From an uncultured Clostridium sp. (lineage in GTDB: Bacteria > Bacillota > Clostridia > TANB77 > CAG-508), in contig CAMMVE010000007.1 in NCBI GenBank assembly GCA_946500265.1, positions 1 to 58,818 on the forward strand: a DNA stretch of 58,818 bases, given 5' to 3'. The position numbers were made by a program, and so were the translations under genes. Numbering within the stretch: position 1 is the stretch's first letter; every line of letters begins with the position of its first letter. Shown here one piece after another: positions 51,931-58,818 of this stretch. The notes under the pieces are model-generated. The model was not told the DNA's origin. It saw only the letters and a list, made by a program, of their open reading frames with translations, and made no database searches.

Positions 51931-53223
51931 CTAAGCATAAGCATGTTTCTTTTTGAAACTTAATAGGTTTGTTATTTCTTTTTCTGTATTTTTTGCTTTT
52001 GTTGCTTTCTTTGCTTTTTCTTGTTCTATTTGTGCCGCTTGTTTTTCTGCCATTGTTTTGCATATCGCTTTTTCATATATGAAGTGTGTATCTTGTGCTA
52101 TTTTGTTCCAGTTGAATTCTTCTTTTACCTTGTTTTTTGCTTTTTTAGAAACATTTGATGCAAGTTGTGCGTCAAATAATAGGCTTAATACAGAGTCTGC
52201 AATTGAATTTGCATTTCCGGCATAACTTTTCATTCCATCTACTCTATGTTCTACTATTTCGTTTAGTCCTCCAACATCTGATACTACTGTTGGTACTCCT
52301 GCTAGCATTGCTTCTAATGCTACTATTCCAAATGGTTCATATGTGCTTGGGAATACTGCCACATCAGCACATTTATACATTTTTTGTACTTGTTTTGAAT
52401 TTAAGTAACCTGTAAAGTATACTTTGTTTGCAAGTCCCATGTAATTTGCTTGTGCTTTTAATTCGTCTAGCATTCCGCCTTTTCCTGCTATAACAAGTTT
52501 TGCATCATGGTAATTCTCAAGAATTTTAGGCATTGCAGATATTAAGTGTTGAACACCTTTCTCATACACTAATCTTCCTACATAAAGAATTATTTTCTCG
52601 TTATCCATTGCATATTGTCTTCTAAAATCGTAATCTCTATCTATACCTGTGAAATTGTTTAAGTTAATTCCATTTGGCACAACATTTATTTTGTCGAAAG
52701 GTAATCCAAATAGTCCTTGAACATGTCCTTTCATATAATTACTATTAACTATAACCTCTGTAGATTCATATGTAAGTAGCCATTCTGTATCATTTATATA
52801 TCTTTGTGTATCATCATGTACTCCAGAATTTCTTCCTGCTTCTGTTGCATGTATTGTTGAAACTACTGGAATATCAAATGAATTTTTTAATGTTTTTGCT
52901 GCATTTGCTACTAGCCAGTCATGTGCATGTATTACATCAAATTTTCCATTTTTATTCATAATTTCTGTTGCTTTTGCAACTAGATTAAAGTTTAGTTGTA
53001 AAATCCAGTCTATAAAGTTGTTTGGATGAATTATATAATTATCAACCCTATAAACGTCTACTCCTTTGTCATTTTCATAATATGGCACATCTCCATCTTT
53101 ATATGTTACAACTGTAACTTCATGTCCGTCTTTAATAAGTCTTTTGGATAAATCGTGTACTACTCTAGCGATTCCCCCAACAATTCTTGGTGGATATTCC
53201 CATGTTAACATTAATATTTTCAT
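51931..53223 (-). CDS. GT4 family glycosyltransferase (GT-B fold)
   Basis: 430 residues. N-terminal Rossmann domain: MKILMLTWEYPPRIVGGIARVVHDLSKRL and FDVIHAHDWLVANAAKTL; C-terminal domain: VPNGINLNNF, ILYVGRLVYEKGVQHLISAMPKI, LVIAGKGGMLDELKAQA, and the acceptor/donor motif ADVAVFPSTYEPFGIVALEAMLAGVPTVVSDVGGLNEIV (EPFGIVALE). It is similar to archaeal/clostridial glycogen synthase-like enzymes. Substrate not determined: alpha-glucan or surface glycan. A Lys/Glu-rich tail ends the protein. AAAGGGG precedes the ATG. No glycogen genes adjoin. Confidence 0.93.
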   Translation of the reverse strand: MKILMLTWEYPPRIVGGIARVVHDLSKRLIKDGHEVTVVTYKDGDVPYYENDKGVDVYRVDNYIIHPNNFIDWILQLNFNLVAKATEIMNKNGKFDVIHAHDWLVANAAKTLKNSFDIPVVSTIHATEAGRNSGVHDDTQRYINDTEWLLTYESTEVIVNSNYMKGHVQGLFGLPFDKINVVPNGINLNNFTGIDRDYDFRRQYAMDNEKIILYVGRLVYEKGVQHLISAMPKILENYHDAKLVIAGKGGMLDELKAQANYMGLANKVYFTGYLNSKQVQKMYKCADVAVFPSTYEPFGIVALEAMLAGVPTVVSDVGGLNEIVEHRVDGMKSYAGNANSIADSVLSLLFDAQLASNVSKKAKNKVKEEFNWNKIAQDTHFIYEKAICKTMAEKQAAQIEQEKAKKATKAKNTEKEITNLLSFKKKHAYA

Positions 53224-53482
53224 TGGCTATAGCCCCTTTCAATTTTTCTTTTGCTTCTCTTTACACTAATTTATATTTTATACAAAAAAATTTCAAAAGT
53301 AAACATTTTTTGAGTAAATTTTTAAGAATTTTGTAACTTATTTTTTTGAGTTGTAGAAAAAAGCTATTTGCTAATTTTTTTTAATCTATTTTTTAGTTGT
53401 ATACTTTCCCATCTTATGATAGAATTATCTTGCAAAAGTAAAATTTAACAATTTTTTTTGAAATAAAAGGGGAAATAAACAA

Positions 53483-55231
53483 ATGAACAAATTAAACAAA
53501 TCAATAGATTTAAGCAAAATATATAATAACAAATTAGTACAAATTATTATAAATATTTTATTTAGCATTTCAACTGCTAGTTTAACTGCAATTTTAATTG
53601 TAGGAGAATGGTCTAATTCTATTATAGATATTATTTTGCCTACATTGTCCTTTTCTATAATGCTATTTATTACTTTTAAATTTCAATTATTAAAGCTGAT
53701 TTTTAGAAATTCTAATAAAATCATTCTATTTGCTAGTGCTATTTTAGGTGCATATGCTATATATCTAACATCTTTAAATATGTTAGATTATTCTACAACT
53801 TTTGCTCATGCTATATATTTGCTTCTAGCAATTCCATCAGCAATTACTTTTTTGTACTGGTTTTATTCTAAGTTATGGTACTATGCAAAGTTGTTTTTCA
53901 AATCCTTAGATAAAATGGAAAAAGGATTTTTAATTACAGCAATATGTGTTTCTTCTATAGGGATAATAATTATTTACAACATAACAACTATTTTTACATA
54001 TGCATATGTTCCAGATGGAAAAAGAACTTATAATTTAAGTTATGACATAGAAAATGAAGAAACTATAAATAAAGGAAAAGAATTAGTTGAAAATACTTTT
54101 CAAAAACTACAGTCTTTAGTATATACTTCAGATACTCAAGCTCTTCTAGAAGCTGATACATTCAATAATATAAACGATAATGAGAATGATTTTAGGCAAC
54201 CATTTTTTTCATTATTCGCTATGCCATTTACTATATTGCTCAAGTTAATTGCCAGCATATGCTTCGAAACAATATATCCATTTCTAATAGCTATTGTCCA
54301 AGCAATGCTTGTATTCATATCAATAATTCTATTAGGAAGGATTATGCGCATGAAAGGAATATCAAAGCTTCTTTTTATGATTTTTCTTTCAGTAACATAT
54401 CCTACTTTACTATTTATAATAAATATAGAGCAATATGTAATACCTGTATTTTATTTGATAGTATTTATTTATATGGCTATTAATAATATAAAAAGCAAAG
54501 AAGTCCTTTATATTTTTGCAACTGGATCTATGCTAACATCTGGAATATTTTTTCCTTTATTAGGTGAAAAGAAAGATTTCAAAAAAAGTGTTAAAATGAT
54601 TTTCTTTACTGCTTTAAAATTTTTAGCTATATTCATAATTTCAGCTAAAATACTGCTCTTTTCACCTTATAAACTAAATGACCAACTTGAGCTTTTCTCA
54701 TTTTTCGTTCATGAGGCTGCGACACCTACTCAAAGAGTAAATATGTATACCAATTTTACATTAAATACAGTTCTTGCTCCTGAAATAAAAGCTAAAGAAT
54801 ATCTTTTTGCACATCTTAAATCTGCCTCTGATGAGCATTGGATTGAGCTTAAAGCATATAATCAATGTATAGATCAGGCAAATAATGATAAAACAAATAT
54901 ATTTGGTATTATAATACTGATTCTAATTACATTAGGTTTTATTTTTAATAGAAAAGATACTTTTGCTCAAATTTGCTTTGCCTGGGTATTATTTTCAATT
55001 GTTTTATTAGTTATATTTGGATATGGTGCTTTTGAAAATGGATTTATACTTTATACATATTATTTTGCATGGGCTTTTGTATGTTTACTGTTTAAGTTTT
55101 TTGAGACACTATTAAAGAAATGGCCTAAAGTAAAAAATACTATATATGCGTTGGCAATAATCCCAGTAGCTGTTATTAATTTTTATGGAATATATCAATT
55201 AATTGAGTTTGGATTACAATATTATTGCTAA
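53483..55231 (+). CDS. Polytopic membrane protein, possibly GT-C-like
   Basis: 582 residues with about 12-13 hydrophobic helices. An extracytoplasmic loop (~residues 165-235: YVPDGKRTYNLSYDIENEETINKG, ENDFRQPFFSLFAMP) lies between helices, as in large lipid-linked-sugar-dependent glycosyltransferases, but no DxD/ExD motif is clear, so a GT-C assignment is only a guess. Another loop has HEAATPTQRVNMYTNFTLNTVLAPEIKAKEYLFAHL. AAAGGGG precedes the ATG. It stands alone; the end is followed by a repeat palindrome and the tmRNA gene. Confidence 0.75.
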   Translation: MNKLNKSIDLSKIYNNKLVQIIINILFSISTASLTAILIVGEWSNSIIDIILPTLSFSIMLFITFKFQLLKLIFRNSNKIILFASAILGAYAIYLTSLNMLDYSTTFAHAIYLLLAIPSAITFLYWFYSKLWYYAKLFFKSLDKMEKGFLITAICVSSIGIIIIYNITTIFTYAYVPDGKRTYNLSYDIENEETINKGKELVENTFQKLQSLVYTSDTQALLEADTFNNINDNENDFRQPFFSLFAMPFTILLKLIASICFETIYPFLIAIVQAMLVFISIILLGRIMRMKGISKLLFMIFLSVTYPTLLFIINIEQYVIPVFYLIVFIYMAINNIKSKEVLYIFATGSMLTSGIFFPLLGEKKDFKKSVKMIFFTALKFLAIFIISAKILLFSPYKLNDQLELFSFFVHEAATPTQRVNMYTNFTLNTVLAPEIKAKEYLFAHLKSASDEHWIELKAYNQCIDQANNDKTNIFGIIILILITLGFIFNRKDTFAQICFAWVLFSIVLLVIFGYGAFENGFILYTYYFAWAFVCLLFKFFETLLKKWPKVKNTIYALAIIPVAVINFYGIYQLIEFGLQYYC

Positions 55232-55238
55232 TGAAACA

Positions 55239-55266
55239 CTGGGGACAGATTTAAATCTGTTCTCAG
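55239..55266. repeat. GGGGACAGATTTAAATCTGTTCTCAG palindrome after the membrane protein
   Basis: CTGGGGACAGATTTAAATCTGT and TCTCAG form an imperfect palindrome with the same TTTAAA core and TGAAAC/GTTTC flanks as the copies at 13195, 25079 and 26571. It lies 8 nt after the stop codon at 55231. Confidence 0.8.
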
Positions 55267-55300
55267 TTTCGCTGGTTTTAAGTTAAAATTGCAGAAAATA

Positions 55301-55329
55301 TTGTTTTTTTGCATATAATATAGTATAAT
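55301..55329 (+). promoter_or_regulatory. Promoter of tmRNA
   Basis: TTGTTT (55301-55306), a 17-nt spacer and perfect TATAAT (55324-55329). Another TATAAT (55313-55318) lies just upstream. The start near 55336 is a few nt from the mature tmRNA 5' end at 55343. Confidence 0.72.
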
Positions 55330-55342
55330 AATATATGTACTT

Positions 55343-55707
55343 GGGGATGTATTTGGTTTCGACAATAATTCTGAAGTATGAATAGCGAGTAGTGGATGGT
55401 CGCTTCGGCCACTATAAAAAAGCGAAAATAAAAATAAACGCTGATAACGATAGAGAATTAGCATACGCTGCTGCTTAGTTTTAAGCAGCCCGTCTTACTA
55501 AGACCTCCCACAGTTTTAGATAAGGCGTTAGATCGTGGGATAACAAATTTACTTTTTGTTGCAAAAGTAAAGGGTAAATAAGCAACTACTTAAAAGATAG
55601 ATTTGTTTGTTAATTTACTTTTAAGGAAAATTTATAACAAACTGCACTCGGAGAAGTTCATGTGGACGGATTACTGGACAGGAGTTCGACTCTCCTCATC
55701 TCCACCA
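55343..55707 (+). ncRNA. ssrA: tmRNA (SsrA RNA)
   Basis: Rescues stalled ribosomes. The acceptor stem pairs GGGGATG (55343-55349) with CATCTCC before ACCA (ends 55707). The T arm GGAGTTCGACTCTCC is near the 3' end. The tag reading frame starts at the GCT at 55440 and encodes ADNDRELAYAAA, ending at TAG 55476-55478 within the P5 stem GCTGCTTAGTTTTAAGCAGC. The AYAAA ending fits recognition by ClpXP, whose genes lie elsewhere in the window. Pseudoknot segments are AT-rich. Confidence 0.97.
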
Positions 55708-55786
55708 AATAAGCATTATATGAACTCATCAAGTTTATTTATGAGTAATCAGCCTCAACCAAATAATATAATTTTATCAATAAGCC

Positions 55787-55816
55787 TTGACTATTTTAGT
55801 CATTTTATGGTATAAG
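55787..55816 (+). promoter_or_regulatory. Promoter of tRNA-Glu
   Basis: TTGACT (55787-55792), an 18-nt spacer and TATAAG (55811-55816). The start near 55823 is about 12 nt before the tRNA. Confidence 0.6.
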
Positions 55817-55834
55817 TATATATGTTATTTATAT

Positions 55835-55909
55835 GGCCCCTTGGTCAAGCGGTTAAGACGCAGCCCTCTCAAGGCTGAATCATGGGTTCGATTCCCGTAG
55901 GGGTCACCA
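55835..55909 (+). tRNA. tRNA-Glu (anticodon CUC)
   Basis: 75 nt including the encoded CCA. Acceptor GGCCCCT pairs with AGGGGTC (last base before ACCA is the discriminator). Anticodon arm CAGCC-CTCTCAA-GGCTG with anticodon CUC for GAG codons. T arm ATGGG-TTCGATT-CCCGT. The body resembles bacterial tRNA-Glu. The CUC version is less common than UUC in AT-rich genomes. Confidence 0.95.
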
Positions 55910-55959
55910 AAATCGTTAAACCTAGAAATGCTTATTTTTCAAGCTTTCTAGGTCTTTTA

Positions 55960-56358
55960 TTATTCTACACACTTATCTAAAATTTTCCTTAGCCTCTCAT
56001 CTTGTTTGGTTAGATACAAATATCCTATTAACGCTTCAAATCCTGTAGAATGCATATACTCTTGTACAGTTGCATTCTTAGGCAAATGATGATTTTCTGC
56101 ATTTCTACCTCTCTTTACAATTTCCTTTTCCTTCTCAGTTAAATCATTTTCTATTTTTTTCAAAGTTTCTGCTTGTGCTTTAGCTTTAACATATTTTGTT
56201 GCTTCTATATGTAATTTATGTGGTTTCATATTTGTATTTTTTACTAAATACATTCTTATGTACACCTCGTATACACTATCCCCAACATATGCCCAAGTTA
56301 GAGGCGACATTGTATTAACTTCCATTTCATTTTCTGGTCTATTTATTAGTTCTATCAT
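55960..56358 (-). CDS. mrnC: Mini-ribonuclease III
   Basis: Mini-III lacks the dsRNA-binding domain of RNase III and matures 23S rRNA ends. Residues from MIELINRPENE: MSPLTWAYVGDSVYEVYIRMYLV holds the catalytic Asp/Glu signature; HKLHIEATKYVKAKAQAETLKKI and RGRNAENHHLPKNATVQEYMHSTGFEALIGYLYL complete the RNase III fold. ATG 56358 has GGAG 6 nt upstream; a longer ATG start is disfavoured. Just downstream of rbgA on the same strand. Confidence 0.95.
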   Translation of the reverse strand: MIELINRPENEMEVNTMSPLTWAYVGDSVYEVYIRMYLVKNTNMKPHKLHIEATKYVKAKAQAETLKKIENDLTEKEKEIVKRGRNAENHHLPKNATVQEYMHSTGFEALIGYLYLTKQDERLRKILDKCVE

Positions 56359-56466
56359 TTTTTCTCCATTCTCATATAATTTGGTCATAAAGTTTTTATT
56401 TACAAACCGAATTTATAAATTATTATCATTTATAACATATTATCATTTATTTTTATATTTAATTAT

Positions 56467-57372
56467 TTATTTTGCTTTTTCCAATGTTATTTTATCTATC
56501 TTTCCGCTTCTAAACTCTTCCAGAATTATTCTTGCAACTTTTTCCTCATCAATATTTCCGCCCGAAATAAGTGCTCCTCTTTTTCTTCCTATCATATGCA
56601 TTATCTCGAGTATTTTTTCATTTTCTTCTGCATCACTACTTAATACATTTTTTATTTCTTCTTTTCCTAATTTATATCTTTCTATTATTTTTTCTGGATA
56701 TTCTTTTATTAATAATTTAAGCAAATTATATCCTATTTCGATTATAGGTAATATATTGTCTTTTATAGTTCCCGTATATGCCAAATTCAAAGCAATATCT
56801 TCATTATCAAATTTTGGCCATAATACTCCAGGGGTATCTAATAGCTCTATATTGTTATTAATTCGTATCCATTGTTTCTGCCTTGTTACTCCCGGCTTAT
56901 TTCCAACAGTTGCACTATTCTTTTTAGTCACACGATTAATAAAAGAAGATTTTCCAACATTCGGAATTCCCAGTACCATTACTCTAATTGCTTTTCCAAT
57001 TCTTCCTTTATTTTCAAACTTTTTCTGATTATCTTTATTTATCTTTTCTATTTTCTTAATTGCATTATCTATTCCGTCTCCGGAATTAGAATTTACAAGT
57101 ACAGCTTCAATTCCTTGATTTTCATAGAATTTTACCCATTTTTGATTTTCAGCCGCATCTGCTAAATCGAATTTATTAAGTACAACTAGTCTTTTCTTTG
57201 ATTTTATGTACTGCTCAATGTCTGGATTTCTACTTGAAATCGGTATCCTTGCATCTAATATTTCTACAACAATATCAATTAGCTTTAAATCTTCTATAAT
57301 CTGTCTTTTTGTTTTGGCCATATGACCTGGATACCAGTTAATGTTTATAGAATTTTCTCTATTGATATACAT
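56467..57372 (-). CDS. rbgA: Ribosome biogenesis GTPase RbgA (YlqF)
   Basis: Assists late 50S assembly. Circularly permuted GTPase: INWYPGHMAKTKRQIIEDLKLIDIVVEILDARIPISSRNPDI, then G4 (VVLNKFDLAD), G1 (VMVLGIPNVGKSSFINRV), G2/G3 (KPGVTRQKQWIRINNNIELLDTPGVLWP). A C-terminal RNA-binding helical domain ends the protein. 301 residues with GGAAG 8 nt before the ATG. It precedes mrnC by 78 nt. Confidence 0.96.
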   Translation of the reverse strand: MYINRENSININWYPGHMAKTKRQIIEDLKLIDIVVEILDARIPISSRNPDIEQYIKSKKRLVVLNKFDLADAAENQKWVKFYENQGIEAVLVNSNSGDGIDNAIKKIEKINKDNQKKFENKGRIGKAIRVMVLGIPNVGKSSFINRVTKKNSATVGNKPGVTRQKQWIRINNNIELLDTPGVLWPKFDNEDIALNLAYTGTIKDNILPIIEIGYNLLKLLIKEYPEKIIERYKLGKEEIKNVLSSDAEENEKILEIMHMIGRKRGALISGGNIDEEKVARIILEEFRSGKIDKITLEKAK

Positions 57373-57377
57373 TTTTA

Positions 57378-57989
57378 TTACTTCCTTTTCTCGTTATATT
57401 CTTTTACTTTTAATATTGTTTTAATTATATTATCCATAAACTTTTCTTTTTTCCAATCAAATTTATCTTCATATTTTAAATCTTTAGCAATTAATTTTCT
57501 CATCAATTGACTTATAGGTTCAAAATTATATGTTACATATTTAAAATTATTATTATTAATATACATAATATAGTTTTCATTACTTTTTATATCCTCTATT
57601 CTTTGGATTGGTTTAAAATTTAATCTTTTAATTATTTTTGGCTCATCTAGATATGCATGATTAACAATATGACTATGTGCATGAATAACGCTATTGGCCC
57701 TTATACTATTATCTGATACTGGCGAACCATGTTCAAATACAATTGGATATTTACCATAAATATCTCTAAAAATATTTCTATACTTTTCTATTATAAAGTT
57801 ATACTCATCCATTTCATTTTTAGTTAATTCAGACATCGAATTAATATGTCTTTTGCTAACTACTAAAATATAACCATCTACTAATGAGCCTACAGTTGGT
57901 AAAATATAAAAATGATTCTTTTCATCCAATATTGTATTTTCAATTTTATTTTTTTCTAAATTGCAAAAAATACAATTAATAATTATCAC
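57378..57989 (-). CDS. HIT domain protein
   Basis: 203 residues: NCIFCNLEKNKIENTILDEKNHFYILPTVGSLVDGYILVVSKRHINSM and the histidine triad HAHSHIVNH (HxHxH). The family comprises nucleotide hydrolases and transferases; the C-terminal ~80 residues extend beyond a minimal HIT domain and contain FEPISQLMRKLIAKDLK. The CxxC near the N-terminus (CIFC) may bind zinc. GTG start abuts an AAAAGG SD, so the true start is uncertain. Adjacent to rbgA (5-nt gap), so probably co-transcribed. Confidence 0.85.
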   Translation of the reverse strand: MIIINCIFCNLEKNKIENTILDEKNHFYILPTVGSLVDGYILVVSKRHINSMSELTKNEMDEYNFIIEKYRNIFRDIYGKYPIVFEHGSPVSDNSIRANSVIHAHSHIVNHAYLDEPKIIKRLNFKPIQRIEDIKSNENYIMYINNNNFKYVTYNFEPISQLMRKLIAKDLKYEDKFDWKKEKFMDNIIKTILKVKEYNEKRK

Positions 57990-58077
57990 CTTTTCTTTTC
58001 AAGATTTTATAATATATATCATACTTATATATATTATTTTTCAGAGTTATTTTAAATTAGGATATGTAATAATCTAT

Positions 58078-58170
58078 TTAAAATGAATGTTGATATTCCA
58101 ACGTTTTCTCTTGTTTTTCCATAAATTCATCTCGCCCAGTTAATGTTGATTTCGTGATAACTTTTTTCAT
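58078..58170 (-). CDS. Possible 30-residue small ORF
   Basis: ATG at 58170 follows AAAGGAAAAG at a reasonable distance and reads MKKVITKSTLTGRDEFMEKQ, ending at TAA 58080-58078 (30 residues). Another short frame with a better SD (AAAGGAGTG, ATG ~58189) overlaps it and ends after WAR. I recognise neither. This is the only content I see in the 375-nt gap 57990-58364; it may be a remnant of a larger gene. Confidence 0.3.
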   Translation of the reverse strand: MKKVITKSTLTGRDEFMEKQEKTLEYQHSF

Positions 58171-58364
58171 CTTTTCCTTTATCCATCTATGTTCACTCCT
58201 TTACTTGAAATTTACGTCTATTTTGCCATTTTGAAATATAATTATACTATCTATAAATCAATTGTTCTGATAGTTGCATTATATATCACATCCTTTTTTC
58301 TTTATAATAATTTAGTCCCCTCCCACATGAACTACCACTAGCTAAAGATATTATTCCCATAACT

Positions 58365-58818
58365 TTACTCCTCTTTATTTCCATTTCCTAATAATTTTAT
58401 TTTTTCGGCATTATTAAGTATATTTAATTGATACTTTGCAATTTCACTTAATGTTTCAAATCTTTCCTCTTTACTTTTTCCTTCTTTAATTAATTCTGCA
58501 TTATGTGATTCTAAATTAGATAATACTGTTAATTCATTAATTGTTGCATAATCTCTAACATTAGATGTTTTTGCTAAATCTGGATTAAGTTCTCTCCATT
58601 TTTTAGCCGTTGTATTAAATACTGCAACATTCAAAACATCTGCTTCTTCAGCATACTTTAACCATTCTCTATTTTTATAAAAATCATTATCTGGCAATAT
58701 ATAATTTTTAATTGCATCAGTATGTATCAAATAATTATTTTTCGTTAGTATTCTTTTTAAATCCCATTCTCTATTCTGATTTTCTAACTCCTTTAATCTC
58801 TCAAATTCCTTTATTAAA
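58365..58818 (-). CDS. C-terminal part of a KilA-N-type domain protein, runs off window
   Basis: The open frame continues to the window end: EFERLKELENQNREWDLKRI, LTKNNYLIHTDAIKNYIL, then ADVLNVAVFNTTAKKWRELNP, NVRDYATINELTVLSNLESHNAELIKEGKSKEERFETL. This matches the C-terminal region of KilA-N domain-containing proteins, common in gut Clostridia and often phage- or mobile-associated, although many genomes carry stand-alone copies. The N-terminal KilA-N domain would lie beyond 58818. Confidence 0.8.
   Translation of the reverse strand, partial: LIKEFERLKELENQNREWDLKRILTKNNYLIHTDAIKNYILPDNDFYKNREWLKYAEEADVLNVAVFNTTAKKWRELNPDLAKTSNVRDYATINELTVLSNLESHNAELIKEGKSKEERFETLSEIAKYQLNILNNAEKIKLLGNGNKEE

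Noticed and set aside
55343..58818. Prophage or integrative element at tmRNA/tRNA-Glu
   Set aside because: The genes that follow (mrnC, rbgA, HIT) are housekeeping, no integrase or direct repeat of the tmRNA 3' end is seen; only the KilA-N-type fragment hints at mobile origin.

Overview
This window looks like a chromosomal segment of a low-GC, endospore-forming member of the Clostridia. The coding sequence is strongly AT-rich, Shine-Dalgarno (SD) sites are mostly AGGAGG-like, and the sporulation and germination genes spoIVA, spoIIP and a gerA/gerB/gerC operon are present. A pilin-like protein with the GITLVALVITI leader suggests an uncultured gut lineage; that placement is inference.

Layout. 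1-2200: the 5' part of a tRNA-Val gene, a pilin-like protein with a formylglycine-enzyme/C-type-lectin-like C-terminus whose last ~100 nt look like a diversified region, and a small ORF whose frame is set by a (CT)12 repeat and is closed here. 2200-6700: glmU, spoIVA, an anchored unknown protein and a flavin reductase. 6870-11350: germination-receptor operon, with gerA and gerC each interrupted by one extra C. 11390-17490: rnr, secG, a DUF4363/DUF421 pair, a YvlD-like protein, a radical SAM protein and rluA. 17685-28900: ftsH, a DUF1189 protein, cysS, a class A PBP, then clpX-clpP-tig. 28980-36010: a phosphoesterase, tsaD, a site-2 protease, lysS, two small toxin-fold-like proteins and recN, plus a structured RNA near 33.87 kb. 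36170-42510: a large coiled-coil unknown, thrS with its T-box, and pgi. 42700-51800: an SSB-like protein, the run relA, MBL hydrolase, hisS, spoIIP, then recJ, a Zn peptidase and a YlbF protein. 51930-58818: a GT4 glycosyltransferase, a polytopic membrane protein, tmRNA, tRNA-Glu(CUC), mrnC, rbgA, a HIT protein and the C-terminal part of a KilA-N-type protein.

Most of the window is housekeeping: protein quality control (ftsH, clpX, clpP, tig, tmRNA), tRNA charging (cysS, lysS, thrS, hisS), RNA processing (rnr, mrnC), the stringent response, envelope synthesis and sporulation. Operons lie mainly on the minus strand and are separated by several families of short palindromic or 35-nt tandem intergenic repeats that often reach stop codons.

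The most interesting signals are: (1) by my manual frame-by-frame reading, CGG occurs in frame only three times in all coding sequence of the window, and all three lie at or next to a reading-frame break (gerA, gerC and the coiled-coil gene), which suggests either that CGG is not decoded normally and triggers frameshifting, or that the breaks are errors or decay; (2) a promoter- and SD-equipped ORF in the off phase of a (CT)12 tract; (3) a diversity-generating-retroelement-like variable region followed by a 30-nt palindrome, with no reverse transcriptase in the window; (4) a probably leaderless rluA; (5) tandem hairpin repeats between the thrS T-box and its start codon.
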